Notes: generated by a model from the sequence alone, not told the origin. Positions 6,217 to 14,836 are shown, counted from the stretch's first letter. The stretch is 18,833 bases of DNA from CAMFTQ01 sp051881615 (GCA_051881615.1 JBJEQF010000009.1:1-18833); one strand, 5' to 3'. Program-made: numbers and translations.

Positions 6217-9200
6217 TTGAAAAAGCTAACTAAAAAGGCATTGTCGATTGTGTTGACACTTACGATGGTTTCTTCATTGACCACGGTTGCGGCAACAAGC
6301 GTCAGTGCTGATGCCGAGGCGAATTTGACAACATTGACAGAAGAAAAGGGCGGTACATATACGCTTGATGATATTTATACCGAGTATCTTTATTCGCATA
6401 CAGATAAATCAAGTGAAAAGCCACAGGACAGCTCGGCAATAAAAAACGAGGTTGCAAACGCAAACTCAGATGATGTGTATGCAGCCTTCAAGTTCAGTCA
6501 GGTTTCTCCCTCTGACCAAACTACATCAGGCACAACAAAGACTATGGAGGATAAGGCAGAGGAAATTTTAAACGACACAAGTACTGACAATCCGCTTTCA
6601 GGCTACAGCTTTGCAAGACCTATGGAGCTTTTGATAGGTCAGATTAACAGAAACAAACAGCACGAGGGTGAAATAAGAGCTATCGATAATGTGAGCAGTC
6701 CTATAAATGAATTAGGCAATATCGACAACCTTGCAAACGCAGGTGCGACAATTACTCTTACCGAAACAAAGGAAGGTCAGACTCACAACACAATCGGAAT
6801 AGACTTTAACGGCGACAATGTTGACGAGCTTGCATACTTTTCGCTGTATGCAGACAGTAAGGGTCATGCCTCTGTAAGAACATACAGAAGGTCAGGCTCC
6901 GGCTCTTCCTTGTCGTGGGAACTGGCCAGCGACCAGAATATGAAGATTTCCGATAACGATAAGATTCTTGACATAGAAGCACAGCAATCAAAGGGCTACA
7001 CCGCTATGACGGCAGGCGACTTTGACGCTGACGGCAAAGAGGAGCTTGCGTGTTACTTCCCGTGTGCAAACAACGGTGACGGTATCAGCGAGCCGTTTGT
7101 CGGAATTATCGATATTTCCGATGACGGAAACTTCAGCCTTGGAAGTATGAAGAAAATAAATCTTTCGTCAATCAGAAGCGGTCTGAATGACCTTAAATCC
7201 GGTAAAGACAATTATGAGGACTGGTATATGCCGGTTGTTGCGCTCTCGACAACCTCAATCAGAGCAAACGGTGCAACAGACGGTAAAAAGTCACACGACG
7301 ACCTTGTTATCAACGTAAGCATTCCCCGTGTTTATCACGACGATGATGCTAATATGAATTCCTGCATAGCCATTTATTCATATAATAACGGCAGCTATGA
7401 CAAGAAGTTCTCAAAGGATCTCAGATTCGATTCTGACAGAATGATAAGCACAAATGCAGTTGACGCTGATTTAAACGGCGACGGCTATAACGAGCTTGTT
7501 GTAGCAGGCTTGTATGAGTACAGCGTGTCGAGCGACTATTCAACAAATAAAATCAGCACAGACAAAAACCTTGTTCAGCTGATAAGCTGGGACGGCAGCT
7601 CCTACAGACTTATATGGGACTCACCTAAAAAGGTTACAGCCTTGGGAAATATCAAGGTTGACTGGGACGCACAGGAGCCTATTGCCATCACAGCAGGCAG
7701 GTATAACCCGAACACCGTAAATACTCTTGATTATCTGTGCGTTCAGGGTGTAGTGCTGAGCTGTAATAACACAAAGATTTACGGAATTGAAAAGGCAGCT
7801 GCAAAAGATACACAGGCACATAAGGCTGTTATCGACACAGTGCCGAATAAAGAGATAGATGCAGGACTTTTTAAGGACGCTGAATTTAATACAGAGTATA
7901 CGCCCGATATATACAACTGGTGCGAAGCACATGATAACGCTTATGTAAGCGCAGCGTCATCAGGTTTGTTCTATGTAAACGGCAAAACAGATACTATTGC
8001 ACTGCTTACAGGAGATGAGATGAAGAGCAACTATGACCATATAAGCTATGACATAGTTCTTCTGTCCTGCGACAGCAACGGTAACTGGCAGCACAAAGCA
8101 TATGACGAGTATATGCACGACCAGGACGAGGACGACTATGGCACGTTTATGTCAATGTGCTTTGTTGATTGTGATGAGGATCAGTTTTACTATAGATATA
8201 AGGGCAAGACAGTAGGCTATTCAAGCCCGACGCTGTTTTCTGTTGTTCAGGTACCGCCCTTTTACAAAGAGAACAACTCGGCTTCTGTTTCATACACAAT
8301 AACACACAGCAACGCAACCGGCTGGACAGGTAACTGGGGTGTCGGCTTAGGCGGCGGAGTATCGGTTGAAACCAAGAAGCTTGAGGTTGAAGTTCAGTTA
8401 GTTGCAGAGTATGTAGGCTCTTGTTCAGATACAACAACATACGAAAGGTCAACAACGCTTACTCTTTATACAGACACAGATTATGCCGTATCAATGGTAG
8501 TACCCCTTATTGTGTGTACGTATGACGTATGGATTCCGTACGGAAACAACGGCGACGGAGAATTGACAGAAATGTCCACGGCTCAGCAATTAGAGCCGGC
8601 ATTTGCCGCTTTACCTCTTGATGAATATAACGCTCTTGCAGCTTCTCTTACAGATGAGGAGCAAAGAGCAGCCGCTCCTGAAGTGGATAAAATACCGTCC
8701 TCCTCGGCAGGCGATCCCTACGGTTATATCGACAATATGGACGATTTAACAACGGCAATTTCGGGACAAGTGATAGACAGCAGCGAAATTTCTGATACAG
8801 GATTAAGAGTTGGTACAGATACAGAGAGCAAAACAAACAGCATTTCTGTTACAAAAACTCACGATGAGGAACACGGACTTAACGTCACCTTCGACGCTTC
8901 AATTAAAATAGGAATTGGTAAAGGTGCTTTTACAGCCGGAGGCGGTTTCACTCACGTAACGTCAGACAGCGACGGTGTTTCTTTCGATGTAACATATAAT
9001 GCAATTGCAAGCAAGAACACTGCGCCGATTGATCCCGACAGCAGTTCATCCTATGAAAAGTATAAGGATTATAACGGAAATCCGTTGCAGAGCAGTATTG
9101 TGCATTACCAGCCCGCCGATTATACATATCATCCACAGGCGGTGGCATACCCAAGCGACAAGCTGACAAATGATGTTGATCAGAGCGAATTTGAGTACAA

Positions 9201-12200
9201 GAGAAATAAGGTGTATATTTTAAGCTTCTGTGCCTACGACTTCGGCGGCAATCCTCCTGAATTGCCCGAATATTTCGGAGCGCAGAGCGTAGAAGAAAAC
9301 GACGACGGAACATATTCGGTTACGCTTGCGTGGAGAAATCAGCAAAGAAACAAAAAGCGCAGACCTTCGGGAAATTACAGTCAGGCATACAATATTTACG
9401 TAAAAAGCCTTAATGCCGATACGGTAGAGCTTGTAAACAAGGAAGGCCCGATTTTCTCTGATACAGAAAACGACTTTATTATGACATATAAGGTTGAAAA
9501 CCTGAAAAACCCGTCAAAGGATTATGTGTTCTATATTGCAGCCGCAAAAGTTAACATGACAACAGGTGTTAATAACAGCAAGGTTGTTAATGTGTTTGAG
9601 AGTATTTTAAGCAAGCCTGTAACGGTAAATATTGATAACCTGCTTAATACAGACGGTGTAATCATCACAAAGCAGCCTGAAAACTTCTACGCAACGCATA
9701 TCGGCGTTGAAGCAACCTTCTCTGTTGACGCTGTCGACAGCAAGGGTGAAACAGATAAGCTGTATTACCACTGGCAGACATATAATTCAGGTACAGAGGA
9801 ATGGGAGGATGTAACAAATGACAAGTCCTCTGATCCGAAAACATATGTATTTGATACTACGCAGGACAGCGTAGGCAAGCCTGTAAGATGCCGTGTTACA
9901 AAGAACAGCTCAATCGCAGAAAACTACACTGCTACATCAAATGTAGTTACGGTTACACTAAAGCATACTCATAAATATAATGACAACGGCTTCTGCACAA
10001 TTTGCGATCAGTATCAGCCGGCAACGCTTAACAGCAACGGCGTTTATGAAATTGCAAACGCAGGTAATTTCTTCTGGTTTGCTTCTCTTGTAAACGGTGA
10101 GAAGGTTCACGCTGACTTTGACGAGCAGAACGCATCTGCAAAGGGTGTTCTTGTAAGCGATATCGACCTTGAAGGTCGTGAATGGTCGCCTATCAGAGAT
10201 TACACAGGTGTCTTTGACGGACAAAACCACACGATTTCAGGCCTTAAAATTACAGAAACTCCGCACGATACAGGTCTGTTTAGAAGCGTTTACGGCACAA
10301 TTAAAAACTTTACCGTTAAGGGCGATATGATTATTTCCGCTAACGGAGATTATATCGGCGGTGTTGTCGGCTATGCAGACGGTTCAACAATTTCAAACGT
10401 TGCTTCATATGTCAACATTTCCAACACATCGGGAGTATTAAAGCACGTCGGCGGTGTTGTAGGCTATATTGCAAATAAAAATACATATGTTGACAAATGC
10501 GTTTATTACGGTACTATAAATGTAAAGGATTCTCTCGATTGTATCGGCGGTATTGTGGGTTACTCAAATGCCGGCGCAAGAATCAGCAACTGTGCAAACC
10601 ACGGTACTGTAAGCGCATCAAAAACGGGTGCTTACACAGGCGGTATTTTAGGATATGTAAACAATACTAACCCAACGGTTAAGGACTGCTACAACTACGG
10701 CAAAGTAAGCAACGGCGGCAACACAACCTATTGCGGAGCAATTATTGGTTGGACAAGAAATTACACTACGGCTAATATCAGCAACAACTATTATCTTGAC
10801 AGTTCAACAACCCTTGCTTTCGGTAGCGGTGGCAAGTCAGGAGCAACTGCAACAGCAAAAACTGCTGAGCAGTTCAAGTCGGGCGAGGTTGCATATCTGC
10901 TTAATCATAGTGTAACAGACGGTACACAGGTATGGTATCAGAACATAGACAACGGCAAAACTCCCGATGATTACCCCGTATTTGAGGGTGGCACAGTTTA
11001 TTATCTTGAGTACAAGAACGGTTATTCAAACTTCTATTCCGAAAAGGATGAAGATGAATTTGAAAAGGACGAGGACGGTAATTTCCTCATCAAAACATAC
11101 GACGACCTTGTAACGCTTTCAAATGTTGTAAGAAGTGAATACGATAAATACGGCTCAGCAGATTACGTGCTTGCAAACAGCATTTTTGCACCGCAGGGTT
11201 CAAAATGGACGCAGGGTATCGGCTCGGTAAAGGATAACAAGCCGTTTAACGGTACGTTCAGTGCAAACGGCTACTGCATTGTGGGACTAAGAGTAGCTTG
11301 TGCTGAATACGGCGGTCTGTTCGAGATAATCGGCGAAAGCGGTAATGTAAGCAATCTGTTTGTGTTCGACTGCGATTTTGAAAAACCGTCAGATCCGAAC
11401 AATTACTGTGCTGTGGCAGGCGGTATCGCAGCCGTAAACAACGGTACAATCGACCACTGCAAGAGCGGTGTAAACATCACCTCAGGTACGATTGACGTGA
11501 ACGACGAAGTTTCTATTTATGCACCTTCTCTCAATTCAGACCTTATCGGCAAATTATGCGGCGGTATTGCAGGAGAAAATAACGGCGTTATCACAGGCTG
11601 TCAGAACGCTTCTATTGTAACAGGCGATGTGTGCGGCGGTATTGCAGGCTTAAATGCAGGTACTGTCTACGGCTGTGCAAACAACGGCTCTATAGGTGAT
11701 GATAACAGCTCAGTATCGGGCGGACTTGCAGGAAAGAACACCGATAAAATCGACAGCTCCTACACAACAGGTGTTGTAAAGTCAAAATCACTTAATGCAA
11801 GAGGCTCTGTTGCAGGCCTTAACATTTACATAAGCTCTGCTCCGAGCGTTACAAATGTATCCTACAGCACTGCATCAAAACTTAATGCAGTCGGTACAGA
11901 TTCAACATATATTCCGGACAACTCAAACACAGCAAAATCAACCTATGACGAGTTTAAAACAGATGAATTCGTAAATTACCTTAACAAACTGACAGAGGGT
12001 TCGGTTAAGTGGAAAGATGTTTCTACCTTAAACAAGGGATGGCCGCTTATACTCAACACCTGCTTGATGTTAATGACTAAGGACGCAGGCAACGATATCA
12101 CCGTTCAGGGTGTTATGCACAAGGACTTAAATATAAGCTATAAGAAGTTCTCTGATAACAGTCAGGAATTTGCTCTTCTGGCAGTAGCTATAGGCGACAG

Positions 12201-12567
12201 AAAGATTCAGAAATCGTATGCTGTAAGTCTTAGCGACAATAACGGCAACTATATCCCTGCCGAGTTGTGGTGTCAGAGCGACTGCACAATTACTCTTCCT
12301 GTTGACAGCAAGAACATTCAGCTTGTCGCAATAAATACCGAGGGTGATGTTACTTATTACGAGCCTGATACGGTTGAAAACGGAAAAGCAGTGTTTACTG
12401 TTTCTCACCCGATGTCATTTGCCATTGTTGAAAAGTCATCAGGCACAATAGCTGATGACGACACACCTATCAAGACAGGTGTAACAATGGGCGGTACGGC
12501 ATTACTTGCTGTACTTATCTCGTTTGGAGTAATCCTCATTACAAAAAGAAGGAATAAAATTGGATAA
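6217..12567 (+). CDS. Giant multidomain cell-surface protein with FG-GAP, Ig/FN3-like and GLUG modules
   Basis: This 2116-residue protein begins with a signal peptide (cleavage near residues 31-33, after ATSVSA). Approximate order: FG-GAP-like calcium-loop repeats of a beta-propeller, such as DFNGDNVDEL, DFDADGKEEL and DLNGDGYNEL (194-435); a beta-rich region with alternating polar and hydrophobic residues and glycine runs (690-920); a fibronectin III-like domain (1007-1128); an Ig-like domain (1135-1247); a short H-x-H...C-x2-C linker (1250-1267); two right-handed beta-helix modules with GLUG repeats (1268-1555 and 1608-1895); a small beta domain (1948-2075); and a C-terminal anchor with P-I-K-T-G, a membrane helix (about 2090-2110) and a basic end (KRRNK). 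No protease motif such as HExxH was seen. It is probably a wall- or membrane-attached adhesin or scaffold. Its last 8 nt overlap the next gene. Domain borders are by eye, and the propeller and FN3 calls are tentative. Confidence 0.8.
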   Translation: MKKLTKKALSIVLTLTMVSSLTTVAATSVSADAEANLTTLTEEKGGTYTLDDIYTEYLYSHTDKSSEKPQDSSAIKNEVANANSDDVYAAFKFSQVSPSDQTTSGTTKTMEDKAEEILNDTSTDNPLSGYSFARPMELLIGQINRNKQHEGEIRAIDNVSSPINELGNIDNLANAGATITLTETKEGQTHNTIGIDFNGDNVDELAYFSLYADSKGHASVRTYRRSGSGSSLSWELASDQNMKISDNDKILDIEAQQSKGYTAMTAGDFDADGKEELACYFPCANNGDGISEPFVGIIDISDDGNFSLGSMKKINLSSIRSGLNDLKSGKDNYEDWYMPVVALSTTSIRANGATDGKKSHDDLVINVSIPRVYHDDDANMNSCIAIYSYNNGSYDKKFSKDLRFDSDRMISTNAVDADLNGDGYNELVVAGLYEYSVSSDYSTNKISTDKNLVQLISWDGSSYRLIWDSPKKVTALGNIKVDWDAQEPIAITAGRYNPNTVNTLDYLCVQGVVLSCNNTKIYGIEKAAAKDTQAHKAVIDTVPNKEIDAGLFKDAEFNTEYTPDIYNWCEAHDNAYVSAASSGLFYVNGKTDTIALLTGDEMKSNYDHISYDIVLLSCDSNGNWQHKAYDEYMHDQDEDDYGTFMSMCFVDCDEDQFYYRYKGKTVGYSSPTLFSVVQVPPFYKENNSASVSYTITHSNATGWTGNWGVGLGGGVSVETKKLEVEVQLVAEYVGSCSDTTTYERSTTLTLYTDTDYAVSMVVPLIVCTYDVWIPYGNNGDGELTEMSTAQQLEPAFAALPLDEYNALAASLTDEEQRAAAPEVDKIPSSSAGDPYGYIDNMDDLTTAISGQVIDSSEISDTGLRVGTDTESKTNSISVTKTHDEEHGLNVTFDASIKIGIGKGAFTAGGGFTHVTSDSDGVSFDVTYNAIASKNTAPIDPDSSSSYEKYKDYNGNPLQSSIVHYQPADYTYHPQAVAYPSDKLTNDVDQSEFEYKRNKVYILSFCAYDFGGNPPELPEYFGAQSVEENDDGTYSVTLAWRNQQRNKKRRPSGNYSQAYNIYVKSLNADTVELVNKEGPIFSDTENDFIMTYKVENLKNPSKDYVFYIAAAKVNMTTGVNNSKVVNVFESILSKPVTVNIDNLLNTDGVIITKQPENFYATHIGVEATFSVDAVDSKGETDKLYYHWQTYNSGTEEWEDVTNDKSSDPKTYVFDTTQDSVGKPVRCRVTKNSSIAENYTATSNVVTVTLKHTHKYNDNGFCTICDQYQPATLNSNGVYEIANAGNFFWFASLVNGEKVHADFDEQNASAKGVLVSDIDLEGREWSPIRDYTGVFDGQNHTISGLKITETPHDTGLFRSVYGTIKNFTVKGDMIISANGDYIGGVVGYADGSTISNVASYVNISNTSGVLKHVGGVVGYIANKNTYVDKCVYYGTINVKDSLDCIGGIVGYSNAGARISNCANHGTVSASKTGAYTGGILGYVNNTNPTVKDCYNYGKVSNGGNTTYCGAIIGWTRNYTTANISNNYYLDSSTTLAFGSGGKSGATATAKTAEQFKSGEVAYLLNHSVTDGTQVWYQNIDNGKTPDDYPVFEGGTVYYLEYKNGYSNFYSEKDEDEFEKDEDGNFLIKTYDDLVTLSNVVRSEYDKYGSADYVLANSIFAPQGSKWTQGIGSVKDNKPFNGTFSANGYCIVGLRVACAEYGGLFEIIGESGNVSNLFVFDCDFEKPSDPNNYCAVAGGIAAVNNGTIDHCKSGVNITSGTIDVNDEVSIYAPSLNSDLIGKLCGGIAGENNGVITGCQNASIVTGDVCGGIAGLNAGTVYGCANNGSIGDDNSSVSGGLAGKNTDKIDSSYTTGVVKSKSLNARGSVAGLNIYISSAPSVTNVSYSTASKLNAVGTDSTYIPDNSNTAKSTYDEFKTDEFVNYLNKLTEGSVKWKDVSTLNKGWPLILNTCLMLMTKDAGNDITVQGVMHKDLNISYKKFSDNSQEFALLAVAIGDRKIQKSYAVSLSDNNGNYIPAELWCQSDCTITLPVDSKNIQLVAINTEGDVTYYEPDTVENGKAVFTVSHPMSFAIVEKSSGTIADDDTPIKTGVTMGGTALLAVLISFGVILITKRRNKIG
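10261..10800 (+). repeat. GLUG-type repeats, first beta-helix module (protein repeats)
   Basis: About six coils of roughly 25-30 residues share the pattern [YVC]-x-G-G-[IV]-[VL]-G-Y, then a loop and S-N-C-x-N-x-G-x-[IV]. Examples are YIGGVVGYADG, HVGGVVGYIAN, CIGGIVGYSNA and YTGGILGYVNN. This is the GLUG repeat known from IgA-peptidase-type and other adhesins. It is preceded by the usual cap with F-D-G-Q-N-H-T-I-S-G-L. Confidence 0.8.
11290..11870 (+). repeat. GLUG-type repeats, second beta-helix module (protein repeats)
   Basis: A second set of about six coils includes YGGLFEIIG, VAGGIAAVN, CGGIAGENNG, CGGIAGLNAG and SGGLAGKNTD. It has its own cap (IKTYDDLVTLSN ... FNGTFSANG) matching that of the first module, so the two modules look like an old duplication. 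The coils here are shorter than in the first set. Confidence 0.75.
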
Positions 12568-13075
12568 TACAAAGTCTAAGTCAAAAAACAAAACGCCCGT
12601 AATTATAGGCTTAATAGTAGTTATTGCCGTAACCTTAGTTGTTGGCTCAGTTGTTGTGTATAACAGCTTCTTTCAGAAGCAACCGGCAACGCCCTCAAAA
12701 GGCGTTGTCGGGGTTATATCTGACGGCTGGGACACAGGCATAGAGAAGGAAACTGCTCCTAAGAAAACGGGTATTCAGATTCCCGGCTACAGCACAGCCG
12801 TAATGAATGCAGGCGATAAAAGCCTGCACCTGAGCATCGGCAATCCAAAGGAAAATAAATGCGGATTTTATGCCACGCTAAAGCTTGATGACGGCACTGT
12901 GCTTTATGAATCCGGATTGCTTAAGCCCGGATACGGACTGACAGAGGTTCCGCTTTCTCAGACGCTTGAAGCAGGGGAGTACACCGCTGTAGTTTCTTAT
13001 CAGTGCGTTACTCTTGACGAGGAGCAGACACCGCTGAATTCCGCAGAATCCGGCTTTAAGCTGATTGTTAAGTGA
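12560..13075 (+). CDS. Membrane-anchored extracellular beta-sandwich protein, unknown function
   Basis: This 171-residue protein has a short basic cytoplasmic N-terminus (KSKSKNK), one membrane helix (about 13-35), a linker, and an outer domain of about 110 residues that looks all-beta. Recognisable pieces are IQIPGY, LHLSIGNPKENKCGFYATL, VLYESGLLKPG and LEAGEYTAVVSY. I have seen this pattern as a family in other gut Firmicutes but know no assigned function. The start is TTG at 12560 with AAGGA about 6 nt upstream. It overlaps the giant surface gene by 8 nt, so the two are translationally coupled. This ties it to the surface proteins on both sides. The strand A-G-E-Y near its end resembles the last strand of the next protein. 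Confidence 0.75.
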   Translation: MDNTKSKSKNKTPVIIGLIVVIAVTLVVGSVVVYNSFFQKQPATPSKGVVGVISDGWDTGIEKETAPKKTGIQIPGYSTAVMNAGDKSLHLSIGNPKENKCGFYATLKLDDGTVLYESGLLKPGYGLTEVPLSQTLEAGEYTAVVSYQCVTLDEEQTPLNSAESGFKLIVK

Positions 13076-13125
13076 TTAAGGAATGTCGTAATCAACGGCT
13101 TTCTTATCGATAAAAATTATTTTTG

Positions 13126-13131
13126 AAAGGA
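13126..13131 (+). promoter_or_regulatory. Ribosome binding site that fixes the 13141 start
   Basis: AAAGGA lies 9 nt before ATG at 13141. The in-frame TTG at 13123 precedes this site and has no site of its own. Confidence 0.75.
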
Positions 13132-13140
13132 TGTTTTTTA

Positions 13141-13767
13141 ATGAAAACAAAAAGATTTATCGCAGCAATACTTTCAGCAGTACTTGCAGCAACTGCAGTA
13201 GTATCGGCATCAGCCGCTACTCTCAATGATGTTGCTCCTGAGAACTCTATCCCAGTAACAGCTAAGATCGTAGATCCCGGAAGTGTAAGCTATGTAATAA
13301 CAATTCCCGATAAAGCTGACTTTGGTACTCTTACACAGCCTGAAAGTGATGTTGACAGCTACGTGTTCACAACAGGCTTACAGGTTGAGGCAACAAAGCT
13401 GAATATTCAAAATAATCAGGCAGTATCTGTTTATGCAAAGAACTCCACAGCAACATCAGAGGACAATAAGTTCTACATTACACAGCAGAATACAGAAAAT
13501 CCGCAAAAATTTGAATACAGCTTTTATTACGCTGATGTAACAGAGGAAAATATTGCAGCTTCCGGACAATATCTGGTAGATACTTCGACAGTGCCTAATA
13601 CTCACGGTTATCATCTCTACACATTTCGTAAGGCTGCAGCGGGTACTGCAGAGCCTATGACGCTTGTTTTCAACCAGAAGGCACTTTACGGTAAGACACT
13701 TTCTGAAATTGCAGGCGACTACAGCGGTACTATCTCATTTTTCAGCGCATTAGTTCAGCTATCATAA
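13141..13767 (+). CDS. Secreted beta-sandwich surface protein, pilin- or WxL-like in style
   Basis: This 208-residue protein has a clear signal peptide (1-25, cleavage after VSASA) and no membrane anchor of its own. The mature part is all-beta by eye. It opens with SIPVTAKI (36-43) and VSYVITIPDKADFGTL, and ends with TLSEIAGDYSGTISF. This layout, with an I-P-x-x-x-x-F-G-x-L strand early and A-G-x-Y-x-G-T-[IV]-x-F at the end, is common among secreted proteins of gut Firmicutes that I know only as hypothetical. WxL proteins look similar, but the W-x-L motif is absent here. It has no cysteine. Lacking an anchor, it presumably binds a neighbour, most likely the small anchored protein encoded 40 nt downstream, which has the same first strand. 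Function is inferred from context only. Confidence 0.75.
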   Translation: MKTKRFIAAILSAVLAATAVVSASAATLNDVAPENSIPVTAKIVDPGSVSYVITIPDKADFGTLTQPESDVDSYVFTTGLQVEATKLNIQNNQAVSVYAKNSTATSEDNKFYITQQNTENPQKFEYSFYYADVTEENIAASGQYLVDTSTVPNTHGYHLYTFRKAAAGTAEPMTLVFNQKALYGKTLSEIAGDYSGTISFFSALVQLS

Positions 13768-13807
13768 ATTGCTCCGTTAAAATTTTGCTCAATAAGTTTT
13801 ATATGAA

Positions 13808-14134
13808 ATGAAACGGAAAAAAATATGTAAATACCTGTGCCTGCTGATTATTTTGGTATGCTCAGTGCTTTTTACAACTTCTTTAACGGCTGTTGCAGTG
13901 CAACTTGACGGAAGTATGGAGGTAATTGCACATATTGAAACAGCTCCCGATGAAACCTCACAGCCTGCTACTGACAGCGGCAGTACGGCAGTGCCCGATG
14001 AGGGCAATGTTTTAACGGGAGAAGCAATCTCTGCTTGTGTTGTCATTTCTTTGCTTTTGCTCGAAATTTCGGTGCTTGTCATATATATCTGCAATAAGAA
14101 TGATAAGAGCAACAGCATTCACAGCAGAGAATAA
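13808..14134 (+). CDS. Small secreted protein with anchor-like C-terminus
   Basis: This 108-residue protein has a signal peptide (1-30, TSLTAVA), an outer segment of only about 36 residues, then NVLTGE (67-72), a membrane helix (74-95) and a polar tail (NKNDKSN). The T-G-E before the helix recalls an LPxTG-type sorting signal but is not a standard one. The outer segment starts with SMEVIAHI (36-43), matching SIPVTAKI at the same residues in the preceding protein, and continues as an acidic, Thr/Pro-rich stalk. The ATG has no clear ribosome binding site. An overlapping three-codon frame, ATG AAA TGA at 13803-13811, ends on it. It is the last gene before the terminator. A decayed relative of its C-terminus lies at 17474-17566 on the other strand, which supports this as a real gene. 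Confidence 0.72.
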   Translation: MKRKKICKYLCLLIILVCSVLFTTSLTAVAVQLDGSMEVIAHIETAPDETSQPATDSGSTAVPDEGNVLTGEAISACVVISLLLLEISVLVIYICNKNDKSNSIHSRE

Positions 14135-14147
14135 TATCGATATAATT

Positions 14148-14192
14148 AAAAGGATTGACAGAACATCAGCTCAGTCAATCCTTTTTGTTTTT
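14148..14192 (+). terminator. Terminator between the surface operon and upp, likely bidirectional
   Basis: A perfect 12-bp stem (AAAAGGATTGAC at 14148-14159 with GTCAATCCTTTT at 14174-14185) encloses a 14-nt loop and is followed by TTGTTTTTTT on the plus strand. On the minus strand the stem ends in TTTTAATT, so it may also end upp transcription. Confidence 0.88.
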
Positions 14193-14209
14193 TTATTATT
14201 GTATTAAAA

Positions 14210-14836
14210 TTATTTTGTTCCGAATATTCTGTCGCCTGCGTCGCCGAGTCCGGGACAGATATAAGCATTTTCGTTTAAACAGCGATCAAGACAACCAACG
14301 TAAAGCTGAATATCGGGATGTGCCTGCGTAAGCGCTTTTACTCCCTCGGGAGCAGCAATTATTGACATAAACTTAATTCTCGTTCCGCCGTGCTGTTTTA
14401 TGAAGTTTACTGCGGCAACTGCCGAGCCTCCTGTTGCAAGCATAGGGTCAACAACAACAATCTGACGCTCATCAATCGGATCCGGAAGCTTGCAGTAATA
14501 CTCGTGCGGCTCATGCGTTACGGGATCTCGGTAAAGACCGATATGTCCGATTCTTGCCGACGGTACAAGCGCCTGAATACCGCTTACCATTCCAAGACCT
14601 GCTCGAAGAATGGGGACTATTGTGAGCTTTTTGCCTGCTATTACAGGCTGCATTGACTCTTCAATCGGGGTTTTTACGCTGATTTCGGTCATTTGCAAAT
14701 CTGACAATGCTTCATAACCCATAAGCATTGAAACCTCTTCCACAAGACTGCGGAACTCTTGTGTTGTTGTTGTTTCCTTGCGCATTAACGTAATTTTATG
14801 CTTAATAAGCGGATGAGTCATATAACTGACTGACAT
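14210..14836 (-). CDS. upp: Uracil phosphoribosyltransferase
   Basis: It converts uracil and PRPP to UMP in the cytoplasm, the key step of uracil salvage. The protein is 208 residues, the normal family length. The PRPP-binding loop is VVDPMLATGGSA (128-139), PILRAGLGM lies at 75-83, and the uracil-binding C-terminus YICPGLGDAGDRIFGT at 192-207. All are intact. The start is the ATG at 14836, because GGAGG (minus strand, 14845-14849) sits 8 nt upstream. The in-frame TTG at 14851 would put the ribosome binding site inside the gene. It is divergent from the uracil permease gene, and the two products act in sequence: uptake, then conversion to UMP. It has its own consensus promoter with a leader of only about 20 nt, so no PyrR-type attenuator is present. 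Confidence 0.97.
   Translation of the reverse strand: MSVSYMTHPLIKHKITLMRKETTTTQEFRSLVEEVSMLMGYEALSDLQMTEISVKTPIEESMQPVIAGKKLTIVPILRAGLGMVSGIQALVPSARIGHIGLYRDPVTHEPHEYYCKLPDPIDERQIVVVDPMLATGGSAVAAVNFIKQHGGTRIKFMSIIAAPEGVKALTQAHPDIQLYVGCLDRCLNENAYICPGLGDAGDRIFGTK

Noticed and set aside
6217..12567. Search for a protease or glycosidase active site in the giant protein, given its resemblance to IgA-peptidase-type repeats
   Set aside because: No HExxH or other catalytic motif was found. The GLUG repeats alone do not imply an enzyme.
14389..14656. Plus-strand open frame inside upp
   Set aside because: It is antisense to a fully conserved enzyme, with no ribosome binding site and no recognisable protein features.
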